A stretch of DNA of 64,000 nt from Treponema sp. (GTDB taxonomy: Bacteria; Spirochaetota; Spirochaetia; Treponematales; Treponemataceae), in the NCBI GenBank assembly GCA_024682655.1, contig JAIKYZ010000105.1, positions 1 through 64,000 of the forward strand. Reading direction: 5' to 3'. Under the pieces are notes generated by a model that saw nothing but the letters and a program-made list of their open reading frames with translations, was not told the origin of the DNA and made no database searches. Positions 1 to 7,024 of this stretch are shown here, one piece after another (positions within the stretch are counted from its first letter, which is position 1; each line of letters opens with the position of its first letter). The translations under genes were made by a program, and so were the position numbers.

Positions 1-39
1 TGTCATTGTTGCCAACAAAGCCAATTTGATTTTTTTCAT
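1..39 (-). CDS. 5' end of a divergent lipoprotein gene (partial)
   Basis: The minus strand from the ATG at 39-37 to the window edge encodes 13 residues identical to the first 13 of the lipoprotein gene starting at 169. The same Shine-Dalgarno-like sequence precedes both. The rest lies outside the window, so product and length are unknown. It is probably a paralogous lipoprotein, because the visible part matches the signal peptide of its neighbour. The claim rests on DNA identity over 63 bases and a shared frame. Confidence 0.6.
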   Translation of the reverse strand, partial: MKKIKLALLATMT

Positions 40-118
40 AAAACACCTCACTTTTTTGTTTTTCAATAATTCTAAGAATTTACAAAGGTAAGAATAGTAA
101 TTTCTTATCAAATTGTTA

Positions 119-124
119 TATAAT
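119..124 (+). promoter_or_regulatory. -10 box TATAAT for the lipoprotein gene
   Basis: TATAAT lies 44 bases before the ATG at 169, in the unique core between the inverted repeats. This leaves a leader of about 35-40 bases with GAGGTG at 159-164 as ribosome binding site. No good -35 hexamer was seen. Confidence 0.5.
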
Positions 125-168
125 TCTTAGTCATAAACATATTAAAAAACAAAAAAGTGAGGTGTTTT

Positions 169-1464
169 ATGAAAAAAATCAAATTGGCTTTGTTGGCAAC
201 AATGACAGCATTTTTATTCTTATCGTGTGATTTATTAACAGGTCTTAATAAAGACACTCCTGCAGCAGAAACCCCAACAGAAGAAAATAAATCTGAAGAA
301 GAAAAATCTGAGGAAGAAAAATCTGAGGAAGAAAAATCTGAAGAAGAAAAATCTGAAGAAGAAATTGCAAAAGAATGGTTTAGTGTAGAAACTTGCGATA
401 CTGGTATTAAGATTACTCTTGCAGATGATGTTGTTGTAGGTAATGATTCGGGATCTGGATTTGTCTTAGATGAAATTCCAGTAATACTTAGTATTAAAAA
501 TGAGGATGTTGAAGCTGATAGAAGAGAATTTATTTATCCTTGGGGAAGTAAAGGTCAAGAATATACAGTTGAGTTCAGAGGAAATTTCAAGAAAAAGTCT
601 GACAGTAAAGTTGAATGGCATAGTTTTAAACAGAAGTGTGTAAGTGGTGGAAATCTTGATTATACAAAGTATTTTGATATTGAAGCTTATAAACAAAGCT
701 TAGTAATTCCACAGTATACTTATCCACGAACCGTAGACGGTGAAACAATTCCAGAAAGTCTTACTGCCCAAGTTTTGTCCCCAACATTTTTAAAAGATTC
801 TTCAATTTTAAAAGATTCTTCATTTACTTTTGGGTTGGGTTTTAATCTTGGCGGTGTTAATTATGCGGGACCTTCTGAATGGTGGAACTGGTCCTATATT
901 TCAGAAACAAAAAATTATGGTGATGTTTTCACTGTATTTGTTTATGAAGCAGGTGACAAATCAAAAGTTATGTTAGAAAAATTAAAGAGTTATGATTACA
1001 AATTTGCTGCTTCTGCAAATGTCGAATTTAAATTAAAAGATGATCCTGATACTTCTTATTCATTGCCTAGTATCTGGTCACCACAGATGACAGCTAAACC
1101 TTTTGAATTTACTGATGGAAAGTGGGTGATGTCTTCTGTTGAAACTGATGTTTCTTCTGATGGTTCTGTAAGCGAATATCAAGATATTGCAGATTTAGTT
1201 ATTTCAGATTCTGTAACTAAGGTTGAATGTACAAAGGCAACAAAGATTAAAGATGAAAAAGAAACGGATTATACTGAAAAATTTAATAAGTATTTAAATA
1301 TGTACGGTAAATATTACCTAACTATGGTATCACAGAATTTAAATTTGGTTACAGAAGATAGTAATACATATGCTGGGATTGTTATCGAATATGAAGAAGG
1401 AAGTGATGGTTCAATCGAAGGTTTACATATTTCTCAAGTAGCTGTGGCAAAACTTGAAGAATAA
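169..1464 (+). CDS. Lipoprotein of unknown function with acidic repeat
   Basis: A 431-residue protein. The start is the ATG at 169 rather than the upstream in-frame GTG at 157, because the ribosome binding site GAGGTG covers 159-164 and a typical signal peptide begins at 169. The lipobox LFLSC puts the lipidated cysteine at residue 20, so the protein should be anchored in a membrane. Residues about 42-66 form an EEEKS repeat that looks like a flexible acidic spacer. The rest is rich in aromatic and acidic residues and resembles secreted beta-rich spirochaete proteins, but no family was recognised. A paralogue starts divergently at base 39. Confidence 0.8.
   Translation: MKKIKLALLATMTAFLFLSCDLLTGLNKDTPAAETPTEENKSEEEKSEEEKSEEEKSEEEKSEEEIAKEWFSVETCDTGIKITLADDVVVGNDSGSGFVLDEIPVILSIKNEDVEADRREFIYPWGSKGQEYTVEFRGNFKKKSDSKVEWHSFKQKCVSGGNLDYTKYFDIEAYKQSLVIPQYTYPRTVDGETIPESLTAQVLSPTFLKDSSILKDSSFTFGLGFNLGGVNYAGPSEWWNWSYISETKNYGDVFTVFVYEAGDKSKVMLEKLKSYDYKFAASANVEFKLKDDPDTSYSLPSIWSPQMTAKPFEFTDGKWVMSSVETDVSSDGSVSEYQDIADLVISDSVTKVECTKATKIKDEKETDYTEKFNKYLNMYGKYYLTMVSQNLNLVTEDSNTYAGIVIEYEEGSDGSIEGLHISQVAVAKLEE
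292..366 (+). repeat. 15-bp in-frame tandem repeat, five copies
   Basis: Five near-identical 15-base units encode S-EEE-K repeats just after the lipoprotein anchor. Units differ only by A/G changes in one glutamate codon and by the degenerate last unit. Since the unit is a multiple of three, copy-number change would alter spacer length without breaking the frame. Confidence 0.9.
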
Positions 1465-1500
1465 AAATAAATCATAATTAGTAATAAAAGTTTACAAAAG

Positions 1501-1566
1501 GCTGTCGTATCAGGAGTTTGTCTTCTTCAAAGGTAAAACTTCCTGGTGAGGCAGCTTTTTTGATTT
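1501..1566 (+). terminator. Rho-independent terminator after the lipoprotein gene
   Basis: GCTGTC at 1501 pairs with GGCAGC near 1555, and ATCAGGA pairs with TCCTGGT inside it. A run of T follows. An A-run on the other side could let it also serve the convergent PHP gene. Confidence 0.75.
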
Positions 1567-1577
1567 AACAGAGTAAC

Positions 1578-1606
1578 ATTGAATGGCGATATTTTAGCCA
1601 TTCAAT
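1578..1606. terminator. 10-bp perfect hairpin between convergent genes
   Basis: ATTGAATGGC (1578-1587) and GCCATTCAAT (1597-1606) form a perfect stem with a 9-base loop. There is no T-run on either side, so it may stabilise the 3' end of the minus-strand PHP transcript rather than end it alone. Confidence 0.45.
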
Positions 1607-1627
1607 TTAAACCTTCCTCTTCCTGTA

Positions 1628-2320
1628 TTAATTTAGGATTTTTCCTTCTTTATTTTTTATTGCTTGAATATAATCTTCTATTGAATTAAGTTTTTTTGTA
1701 AATTCCATTCCGCCAACCGGTAATTTTCCTTCCCGATTGAGAATAAAATCTACATTGTGAATATCTGAACCGCTGGTTACAGGAAAATCGTAAATTTTTG
1801 CATATAATTCTGCCTGTTGATTTTCTTCTATTCTATTGCCGGCGTTATAGATTTCTATTCCGTGAACTTCGCGGGGATGAAGGTGAATTGCTTTTATGTA
1901 ATTTCTTAATCTAAAGGGGTGGGCCTGAATCATAAGTCCGCCAAGAGCATTTACTGCGTCAAAAGTTTCTTTGTGATTCATAAATTCAATTTCCGGATGT
2001 TTTATAAGCCAGTTTTTATCAAGTCCGTAAAGAAGATAATCGTCTCCATCAAAGGTTTGTTCTATGCCAAAAAATACAGAAAAATCACCGGCCTTTTTTG
2101 CTGCTTCCAGGGCGTTTTCGTAACCCTTGCAGTAAAGTTCAATTCTTTTTTCCCAAGGTAATTCCCTGTCTACACAAGTATTTCCACCAAAAAAATGATC
2201 TGTTACAAAGATACCTGAATATCCTGCTGCTTTATAAGCTTCTATATAATCTGCGGCTTTTGTTGTGGCGCAGGCACTTGCTTCACTTGTGTGAAGATGG
2301 GTTTCGTACTTATAAGTCAT
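1628..2320 (-). CDS. PHP-domain metal-dependent phosphoesterase
   Basis: A 230-residue PHP-domain protein. Metal-ligand motifs are in the expected order: H8-L-H10, D41-H42, E87, H134 (QAHPFR) and D186-x-H188 (GSDIH). The family uses two or three metal ions to hydrolyse phosphoesters such as nucleotides or sugar phosphates; the substrate cannot be told from sequence. No signal peptide, so it should be cytoplasmic. A minus-strand TATAAT (2333-2328) ends 7 bases before the ATG and there is no Shine-Dalgarno, so the mRNA is probably leaderless. Monocistronic. Confidence 0.85.
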   Translation of the reverse strand: MTYKYETHLHTSEASACATTKAADYIEAYKAAGYSGIFVTDHFFGGNTCVDRELPWEKRIELYCKGYENALEAAKKAGDFSVFFGIEQTFDGDDYLLYGLDKNWLIKHPEIEFMNHKETFDAVNALGGLMIQAHPFRLRNYIKAIHLHPREVHGIEIYNAGNRIEENQQAELYAKIYDFPVTSGSDIHNVDFILNREGKLPVGGMEFTKKLNSIEDYIQAIKNKEGKILN

Positions 2321-2327
2321 AAGCCAA

Positions 2328-2333
2328 ATTATA
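2328..2333 (-). promoter_or_regulatory. -10 box TATAAT, leaderless PHP gene
   Basis: Minus-strand TATAAT followed by 7 bases and the ATG at 2320. Transcription would begin at or within a few bases of the start codon. Confidence 0.6.
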
Positions 2334-2419
2334 ATAAATTTGCAATTAATAATGAATACTTTACTTCTCTTATAAGAAATCTATTAAAAAGAAGTCTTTA
2401 AATCTTCCTATTTAAAGAA

Positions 2420-2425
2420 TATAAT
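2420..2425 (+). promoter_or_regulatory. -10 box TATAAT, leaderless pyrophosphatase gene
   Basis: TATAAT is followed by 6 bases and the ATG at 2432. TTTAAA at 2397-2402 could be the -35 element at 17-base spacing. No Shine-Dalgarno sequence is present. Confidence 0.6.
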
Positions 2426-2431
2426 TTATTT

Positions 2432-4087
2432 ATGGAAAAATCAGTTTATATTATTGGTCACAGAAATCCAGATACCGACGCTGTAGTTTCTGCTGTTGCT
2501 TATGCTAAATTAAAGAATCTTATGGGACATCCTGAATATAAGGCTGCCCGTGCAGGTCATTTAAATCCACAGACCGCTTATATATTTAAGAAATTTGGGG
2601 TAAATCGCCCTGAATATATTCCGGATTTAATTCCAAAAGTAAAATATTTTATGCAGTCAAAAGTTGAGACTGTTTGCGAAGATGTTTCTGTTTGGGAATC
2701 TATTGCCAGAATGGAAAAATCAGAAAACAGGGTAATGCCTGTTGTTGATAAAGAGGGAAAATATCTTTCTTTACTTCATTATTCTGGTTTTGCAAAGGGT
2801 GTTCTTACAATTTTAAATCCAGAGAAAAAACATAAATTCCCTACAACTATTGATTTAATTCAAAAGACTTTGAATGCCCAGCCAATTATTATTGCCGGAG
2901 ATTCAAATGATGAATTTAAAGCTTCTATTCATGTTGCTTCTTCCTCTAATGAAACTTTTGTAAAACGCTTAAATGCCCACGCCAGTGAAGATATTGTTGT
3001 AATTGCTTCTGACCGCCGGGATATTCATAAAATTTGTATTGAGCATAAAGTAAAACTTTTGATTACAACTTCTAATTGTGTGATTGATAAAGAATTGCGG
3101 GAACTGGCAGAAAAAAACGGGGTTTCGGTAATTGTAAGTCCATATTCTACTTCTCCAACTTCTATGTTAATTGCTTATTCTATGCCGGTAAGTGTTATGG
3201 GGGATGCAGAAATTAAAACTGTTCATCAAAATGATACTGTTTCTAAAATTAAAGATCTTTTGATGAATGCTCATTGTAAATATCTTCCTGTTGTTGATGA
3301 TGAAAACAAAGTTATTGGAATGATTTCTGAACATGATTTATTAAAAGAGCCAAATATCGAAGTTATTTTAGTAGACCATAATGAACTTTCCCAGGCTGTA
3401 GAAGGGGTTGAACAGTATACAATTCAGGAAGTTGTAGACCACCACAGAATTGGTTCTATTTCTACAAAAAATCCAATTACTTTTATAAATCGTCCGGTTG
3501 GTTCTACTGCAACTCAGATTGCTAATTTTTACAATGATTTTAAAATTCCAATTCCTAAAGACATTGCCTCTTTACTTTTGTGTGGAATTCTTTCCGATAC
3601 TTTAATTTTACAGTCTGCTACTACTACCGAAGTTGACCGCGAAACTGCCGAGTATCTTTCAAGTATTACAGATTTAGATATTAAAGAATTAGGAAATGAA
3701 ATCTTAATTGCCGGAAGTAATATTAATGGCAGAGCCGCTGGTGATTTGGTTCGTCAGGATTTAAAAGAATATACAGAAGGAAAATTCCTTTATACTGTCA
3801 GCCAGATTGAAGTTGGAAATACTCAGGAAGTTCTTAACCGTAAAGAAGAATTCCTTGCTGAACTGGAAATTGAAAGAAGAAGTCGTAAGGCACTTTTTTC
3901 TTGTCTTATGGTAACTGATATTACAGCCCTTTCCAGTATTTTCCTGATTGAAACTGATTCTAAGTTTGTTCAGTTTATAAGCTTCCCTAAAAAGTCTGAA
4001 AATGTTTATTTACTGCAGGGAATAGTTTCAAGAAAGAAACAGCTGATTCCTTTACTTACAGAGCAGATTTTGAATTATTCAAAATAG
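2432..4087 (+). CDS. ppaC: Manganese-dependent inorganic pyrophosphatase with CBS-DRTGG regulatory insert
   Basis: A 551-residue family II pyrophosphatase (DHH superfamily) that hydrolyses pyrophosphate to phosphate in the cytoplasm. The first metal motif is GHRNPDTD (H10, D14, D16). A regulatory insert follows: CBS domain (about 70-125), DRTGG domain (about 130-245), second CBS domain (about 250-305). The DHH part then resumes with VDHNE and VVDHH, and the C-terminal DHHA2 domain contains the active-site region near the end. The size fits CBS-containing family II enzymes, which are known to be regulated by adenine nucleotides. Probably leaderless. Confidence 0.93.
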   Translation: MEKSVYIIGHRNPDTDAVVSAVAYAKLKNLMGHPEYKAARAGHLNPQTAYIFKKFGVNRPEYIPDLIPKVKYFMQSKVETVCEDVSVWESIARMEKSENRVMPVVDKEGKYLSLLHYSGFAKGVLTILNPEKKHKFPTTIDLIQKTLNAQPIIIAGDSNDEFKASIHVASSSNETFVKRLNAHASEDIVVIASDRRDIHKICIEHKVKLLITTSNCVIDKELRELAEKNGVSVIVSPYSTSPTSMLIAYSMPVSVMGDAEIKTVHQNDTVSKIKDLLMNAHCKYLPVVDDENKVIGMISEHDLLKEPNIEVILVDHNELSQAVEGVEQYTIQEVVDHHRIGSISTKNPITFINRPVGSTATQIANFYNDFKIPIPKDIASLLLCGILSDTLILQSATTTEVDRETAEYLSSITDLDIKELGNEILIAGSNINGRAAGDLVRQDLKEYTEGKFLYTVSQIEVGNTQEVLNRKEEFLAELEIERRSRKALFSCLMVTDITALSSIFLIETDSKFVQFISFPKKSENVYLLQGIVSRKKQLIPLLTEQILNYSK

Positions 4088-4089
4088 AA

Positions 4090-4282
4090 AGCTCCCCTTG
4101 CTTTTGGTAACTTGAGTTATATTTAAATAACCTTGGTTATTTTTGAAAAATCATAATTGACCAAAGGCATTTTTGAAAATATTATCAAGTCGAATTAAAC
4201 GAGTTGATAATTATACTAAAAAAAACTAAGCCTTCTAAAGGAATAGACAAGAAAGGGAGAGTTTAGTTTTATATGGGGAGTT
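4090..4282 (+). ncRNA. Candidate structured RNA, four-way junction (unknown class)
   Basis: Nested helices are visible by eye: closing stem 4090-4097/4275-4282 (contains CTCCCC/GGGGAG); arm A 4100-4108/4160-4168, with inner hairpin 4125-4131/4136-4142; arm B 4181-4192/4200-4211, 11 of 12 pairs with a 7-base AATTAAA loop; arm C 4222-4229/4263-4270, with small hairpin 4231-4234/4238-4241. A strong terminator follows at 4303-4336. It starts 3 bases after the ppaC stop, so it could be a 3'-UTR-derived RNA or an independent sRNA. No folding energy or covariation was computed, and it resembles no RNA class I know. In an AT-rich stretch some helices may be chance. Confidence 0.4.
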
Positions 4283-4302
4283 AGTATATTATTATACAGT
4301 AA

Positions 4303-4336
4303 AAGCAGTCTAGTTTTTCTGGACTGCTTTTTTTTT
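4303..4336 (+). terminator. Rho-independent terminator
   Basis: An 11-pair stem (4303-4313 with 4319-4329, one G-T pair) has a TTTTT loop and a 9-base T-run. It ends transcripts from ppaC and the candidate RNA, only about 27 bases before the next start codon. Confidence 0.9.
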
Positions 4337-4350
4337 GTCCTTTAAATCTT

Positions 4351-4356
4351 TATACT
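4351..4356 (+). promoter_or_regulatory. -10 box TATACT, leaderless oxidoreductase gene
   Basis: TATACT is followed by 6 bases and the ATG at 4363. It lies just downstream of the terminator T-run, so the gene has its own promoter. Confidence 0.55.
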
Positions 4357-4362
4357 GTTTTT

Positions 4363-6015
4363 ATGATTTTAGAAGTTACGGTTACTGTAAAAGCAGAAGC
4401 AGAAAATAATAAGAAAATAATTCTTGCAGAAATAATAAAAGAGTGTAAGAAAAAACTTTCTCCACAGGATTTAGATTTCTTTAAAAAAAATCCCCTCACA
4501 AACGAAAGTTACCTGCTTATAAAAAAATCAATTGATGCCCGCCATGGCCAGATTAAATTACATTTACGCTACAAAGTTTTTATTGGCCAGCCGGTAGATA
4601 AAGAAGTTAACAAAAGTGATTCTTTACCTGTCTGGAAAAAAGCAGATGAAAAGAAAAGGGTAATAATTATCGGAAGCGGGCCTGCAGGTCTTTTTGCGGC
4701 TTTAAGACTTTTGGAAGATGGAATTACTCCAATCATTTTAGAAAGGGGAAAAGAAACTTCTGAACGCCGCAGGGATATTGCTAAAATTTCTACAAAAGAT
4801 TTAGTAGACGCCAATTCAAATTATTGTTTTGGAGAAGGTGGCGCGGGAACTTTTTCTGACGGTAAACTTTACACAAGAAGTAACAAGAGGGGAAACATTA
4901 ATTCTGTTTTACAGATTTTTGCCCATTTTGGAGCAGACCCTAAAATTCTTACAGATGCTCATCCTCACATTGGAACCGATAAACTTCCTAAAATTATAAA
5001 TAACATGCGCAATAAAATTATTGAACTTGGAGGTCAGGTTCATTTTAATTCACTTTTTACAGATTTGATTTGCCAGGATTCTGCGGATGAAAAAATTGTA
5101 AAGGGTGTTAAATACAGGGATCTTACTAGTGGCCAGGAAAAAGAAATCTATGCTGATTTTGTGATTTTGGCTACAGGGCATTCGGCTCCTGATGTTTACC
5201 AGCTTATTGCAAAAATTAGTCCCCGCTCTCTTGAAGCAAAAACTTTTGCGGCTGGAGTAAGGGTTGAACATCCAAGAGAAATTATTGATTCCATTCAGTT
5301 TCATGGAAATCCTGATCCTAAACTGGGGGCGGCTGAATACAGAGTTACCTGCCAGATTGATGGCCGTGGACTTTATTCTTTTTGTATGTGCCCGGGCGGT
5401 TTTGTTGTTCCTTCTTCTTCGGGACCAGATGAAATTGTTGTAAATGGTATGTCGGCTGCGGCCCGTAATTCAAAGTGGTCAAATGCGGCAATTGTAGTTG
5501 AAATTAGACCAGAAGATATTCCTCTTATTTTTTATGACCAGGCAAAAAAAATAGACTGTCCTGCTCTTGCGGGGCTTTTGTTTAGAAATTATCTGGAAAA
5601 ATTAACCAAGGAAAATGGTCAGGGACAGGCCGCTCCTGCTCAAAAAGTGGTAGATTTCCTGGCCGACCGAAAATCAACAGAATTCCCAAGCACAAGTTAT
5701 ACTCCAGGCCTTTATTCTTCTAACTTAAATGACTGGCTTCCGGAACATATTAGAAGTCGTCTTCAAAAAGGCTTTGTGGAAATTGATAAAAATATGAAAG
5801 GTTTTATTTGTCCCCAGGCTCTTATGATTGCAAGCGAAACCAGAACCAGCACTCCGGTAAGAATCTGCAGGGATAAAGAATCTTTACAGTGTATTGGTCT
5901 AAATAATCTTTTCCCTGCTGGGGAAGGTGCTGGTTATTCGGGCGGAATTGTATCTTCTGCCATGGATGGAATTAAGATTTCTTCAAAAATTGCAGAAAAT
6001 TTAATTAATTATTAA
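4363..6015 (+). CDS. FAD-dependent oxidoreductase (COG2509-like)
   Basis: A 550-residue flavoprotein of the NAD(FAD)-utilising dehydrogenase group. After an N-terminal alpha/beta domain of about 90 residues, the dinucleotide-binding motif GSGPAG and the ERG acidic end sit near residues 105-132. The C-terminal GEGAGYSGGI motif closes the FAD site. YCFGEGGAGTFSDGKL in the middle is typical of the family. The physiological substrate of these proteins is not established. Cytoplasmic; no operon partner. The start is set by a -10 box 6 bases upstream. Confidence 0.85.
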   Translation: MILEVTVTVKAEAENNKKIILAEIIKECKKKLSPQDLDFFKKNPLTNESYLLIKKSIDARHGQIKLHLRYKVFIGQPVDKEVNKSDSLPVWKKADEKKRVIIIGSGPAGLFAALRLLEDGITPIILERGKETSERRRDIAKISTKDLVDANSNYCFGEGGAGTFSDGKLYTRSNKRGNINSVLQIFAHFGADPKILTDAHPHIGTDKLPKIINNMRNKIIELGGQVHFNSLFTDLICQDSADEKIVKGVKYRDLTSGQEKEIYADFVILATGHSAPDVYQLIAKISPRSLEAKTFAAGVRVEHPREIIDSIQFHGNPDPKLGAAEYRVTCQIDGRGLYSFCMCPGGFVVPSSSGPDEIVVNGMSAAARNSKWSNAAIVVEIRPEDIPLIFYDQAKKIDCPALAGLLFRNYLEKLTKENGQGQAAPAQKVVDFLADRKSTEFPSTSYTPGLYSSNLNDWLPEHIRSRLQKGFVEIDKNMKGFICPQALMIASETRTSTPVRICRDKESLQCIGLNNLFPAGEGAGYSGGIVSSAMDGIKISSKIAENLINY

Positions 6016-6045
6016 ACTTTTCTTCTATTTAGGGCCAAAATATTG

Positions 6046-6051
6046 TATAAT
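6046..6051 (+). promoter_or_regulatory. -10 box TATAAT close to the regulator start
   Basis: TATAAT ends 10 bases before the ATG at 6062, leaving a leader of only about three bases. No Shine-Dalgarno sequence. Confidence 0.55.
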
Positions 6052-6061
6052 CTTTCGAAGT

Positions 6062-6832
6062 ATGGAAGAAGATAAGAAAAGCAAGAAGCTTACTATTGAG
6101 AGAGTTGTATGTTTGGTTGCCGGTATCTTAATTGCTTCGGCTTGTGTGTCAGAGTATTTTTCTTCGGATGATATTTATTCAATCATTCCAAACAGCAGAA
6201 TTGTTGATATGATAATTCATGGCATTTGTGCCGGCTGTTGTTTTTTTATGGTTTTTAAACCAGTATTTCCAATGACAATTGGGGTTTGTCTGGTTGAAAG
6301 TTTTGTAACAATGAATATCACCTATGAGCAGTTAGGCGTTTTCCTTTTTTACGTTTCTTATATTTTACTCTTTTGCAAAGGCTATCTTATAAAAAATTAT
6401 ATCCCAAAAACTGTAGCTCTTTTTACTTTCCACATAATTTGTATTGCCTGTGTCTGGACCCATGGACCGGTTAAATTCTGCATTACTCTGGGTTCTTCTG
6501 CAATGTTCTTAGTTTTTTATATCTGGGTTTATGATATTCTTAAGGCTAAATTATCCTGTATTTTTCCGGTGTCGGTTTCTAATAATCCGGTAATAAAAAA
6601 TAAACAGCCTGGAAGTAAAGTTTTTCTTTCGGAATATGGTCTTACCGAAAGACAGATTAATATGATTTTAGACAATTTACAGAACAATCTTTCTTATAAA
6701 GATTTAAGTGAAAAATATTTTGTAAGTCTTTCTACGGTAAAAAAAGATTTTTCTGAAGTTTTTCAGGTTTTTAATGTAGCAAAACTGGAAGAACTTCATC
6801 TTTTGCTTTTAAGTTATCAGGTTTCCAGATAA
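6062..6832 (+). CDS. Membrane protein with C-terminal LuxR-type HTH
   Basis: A 256-residue protein. Residues about 13-170 contain five to six hydrophobic segments. A C-terminal domain (about 195-250) reads like a LuxR/GerE helix-turn-helix: LTERQINMILDNL, then SYKDLSEKYFVSLSTVKK. The expected order of scaffold helix, positioning helix and recognition helix is kept. No receiver, PAS or kinase domain is visible, so the membrane segments themselves may be the sensor. Binding to DNA from the membrane is inference from the architecture. The neighbour downstream is purM with its own promoter; targets are unknown. Confidence 0.65.
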   Translation: MEEDKKSKKLTIERVVCLVAGILIASACVSEYFSSDDIYSIIPNSRIVDMIIHGICAGCCFFMVFKPVFPMTIGVCLVESFVTMNITYEQLGVFLFYVSYILLFCKGYLIKNYIPKTVALFTFHIICIACVWTHGPVKFCITLGSSAMFLVFYIWVYDILKAKLSCIFPVSVSNNPVIKNKQPGSKVFLSEYGLTERQINMILDNLQNNLSYKDLSEKYFVSLSTVKKDFSEVFQVFNVAKLEELHLLLLSYQVSR

Positions 6833-6847
6833 GTCTATTAAGACCTG

Positions 6848-6876
6848 TTTTCAATCTTAAGCATTTTCTTTATAAT
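6848..6876 (+). promoter_or_regulatory. purM promoter
   Basis: TTTTCA (6848-6853) and TATAAT (6871-6876) are separated by 17 bases. Transcription would start near 6883, giving a leader of about 140 bases that begins with the folded element. Confidence 0.6.
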
Positions 6877-6884
6877 AAGGCCAC

Positions 6885-6982
6885 GCGTTAGGTGGTGGAA
6901 TGGCGCCGCAGGCGTTCGTATTTATACGAATGAAGCGAAGCGGAACCATGCAAGCACCGACGGTTGTTTACAACCGGAACGC
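6885..6982 (+). promoter_or_regulatory. Folded 5' leader of purM, candidate riboswitch or palindromic element
   Basis: All visible helices nest: P1 GCGTT 6885-6889 with AACGC 6978-6982; P2 GGTG 6891-6894 with CACC 6955-6958; TGG 6896-6898 with CCA 6946-6948; CCGC 6906-6909 with GCGG 6940-6943; terminal hairpin GTTCGTA 6914-6920 with TACGAAT 6925-6931; separate hairpin CGGTTG 6961-6966 with CAACCG 6971-6976. The region is much richer in GC than its surroundings. It does not carry the conserved cores of purine, ZTP or PRPP riboswitches as I know them. It may be an unknown sensor of purine status or an inserted repeat element. Confidence 0.5.
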
Positions 6983-7024
6983 CCAAATTTATATTAATTT
7001 TTTATTAATCCACAGGAGTTGATC

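Larger units (their letters stand above)
1..207. repeat. Perfect 63-bp inverted repeat flanking an 81-bp promoter region
   Basis: Bases 1-63 are the exact reverse complement of 145-207, and the left arm may continue beyond the window. Each arm contains the ribosome binding site, start codon and first 13 codons of a lipoprotein gene. The unique core (64-144) holds the promoter region. Recombination between the arms would invert the core and change which gene faces the promoter. Whether that happens cannot be seen here; a recent duplication is the simpler explanation. Confidence 0.85.

Noticed and set aside
4090..4336. tmRNA, 6S RNA or RNase P RNA
   Set aside because: No tag reading frame or tRNA-like ends, no long central bubble of 6S type, and no RNase P core motifs; the length also does not fit.
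6881..6982. tRNA-Leu-like start (GGTGGAATGGC) in the purM leader
   Set aside because: It cannot form an acceptor stem with a CCA-type end or a T-arm with GTTCRA; the helices that do form are different.
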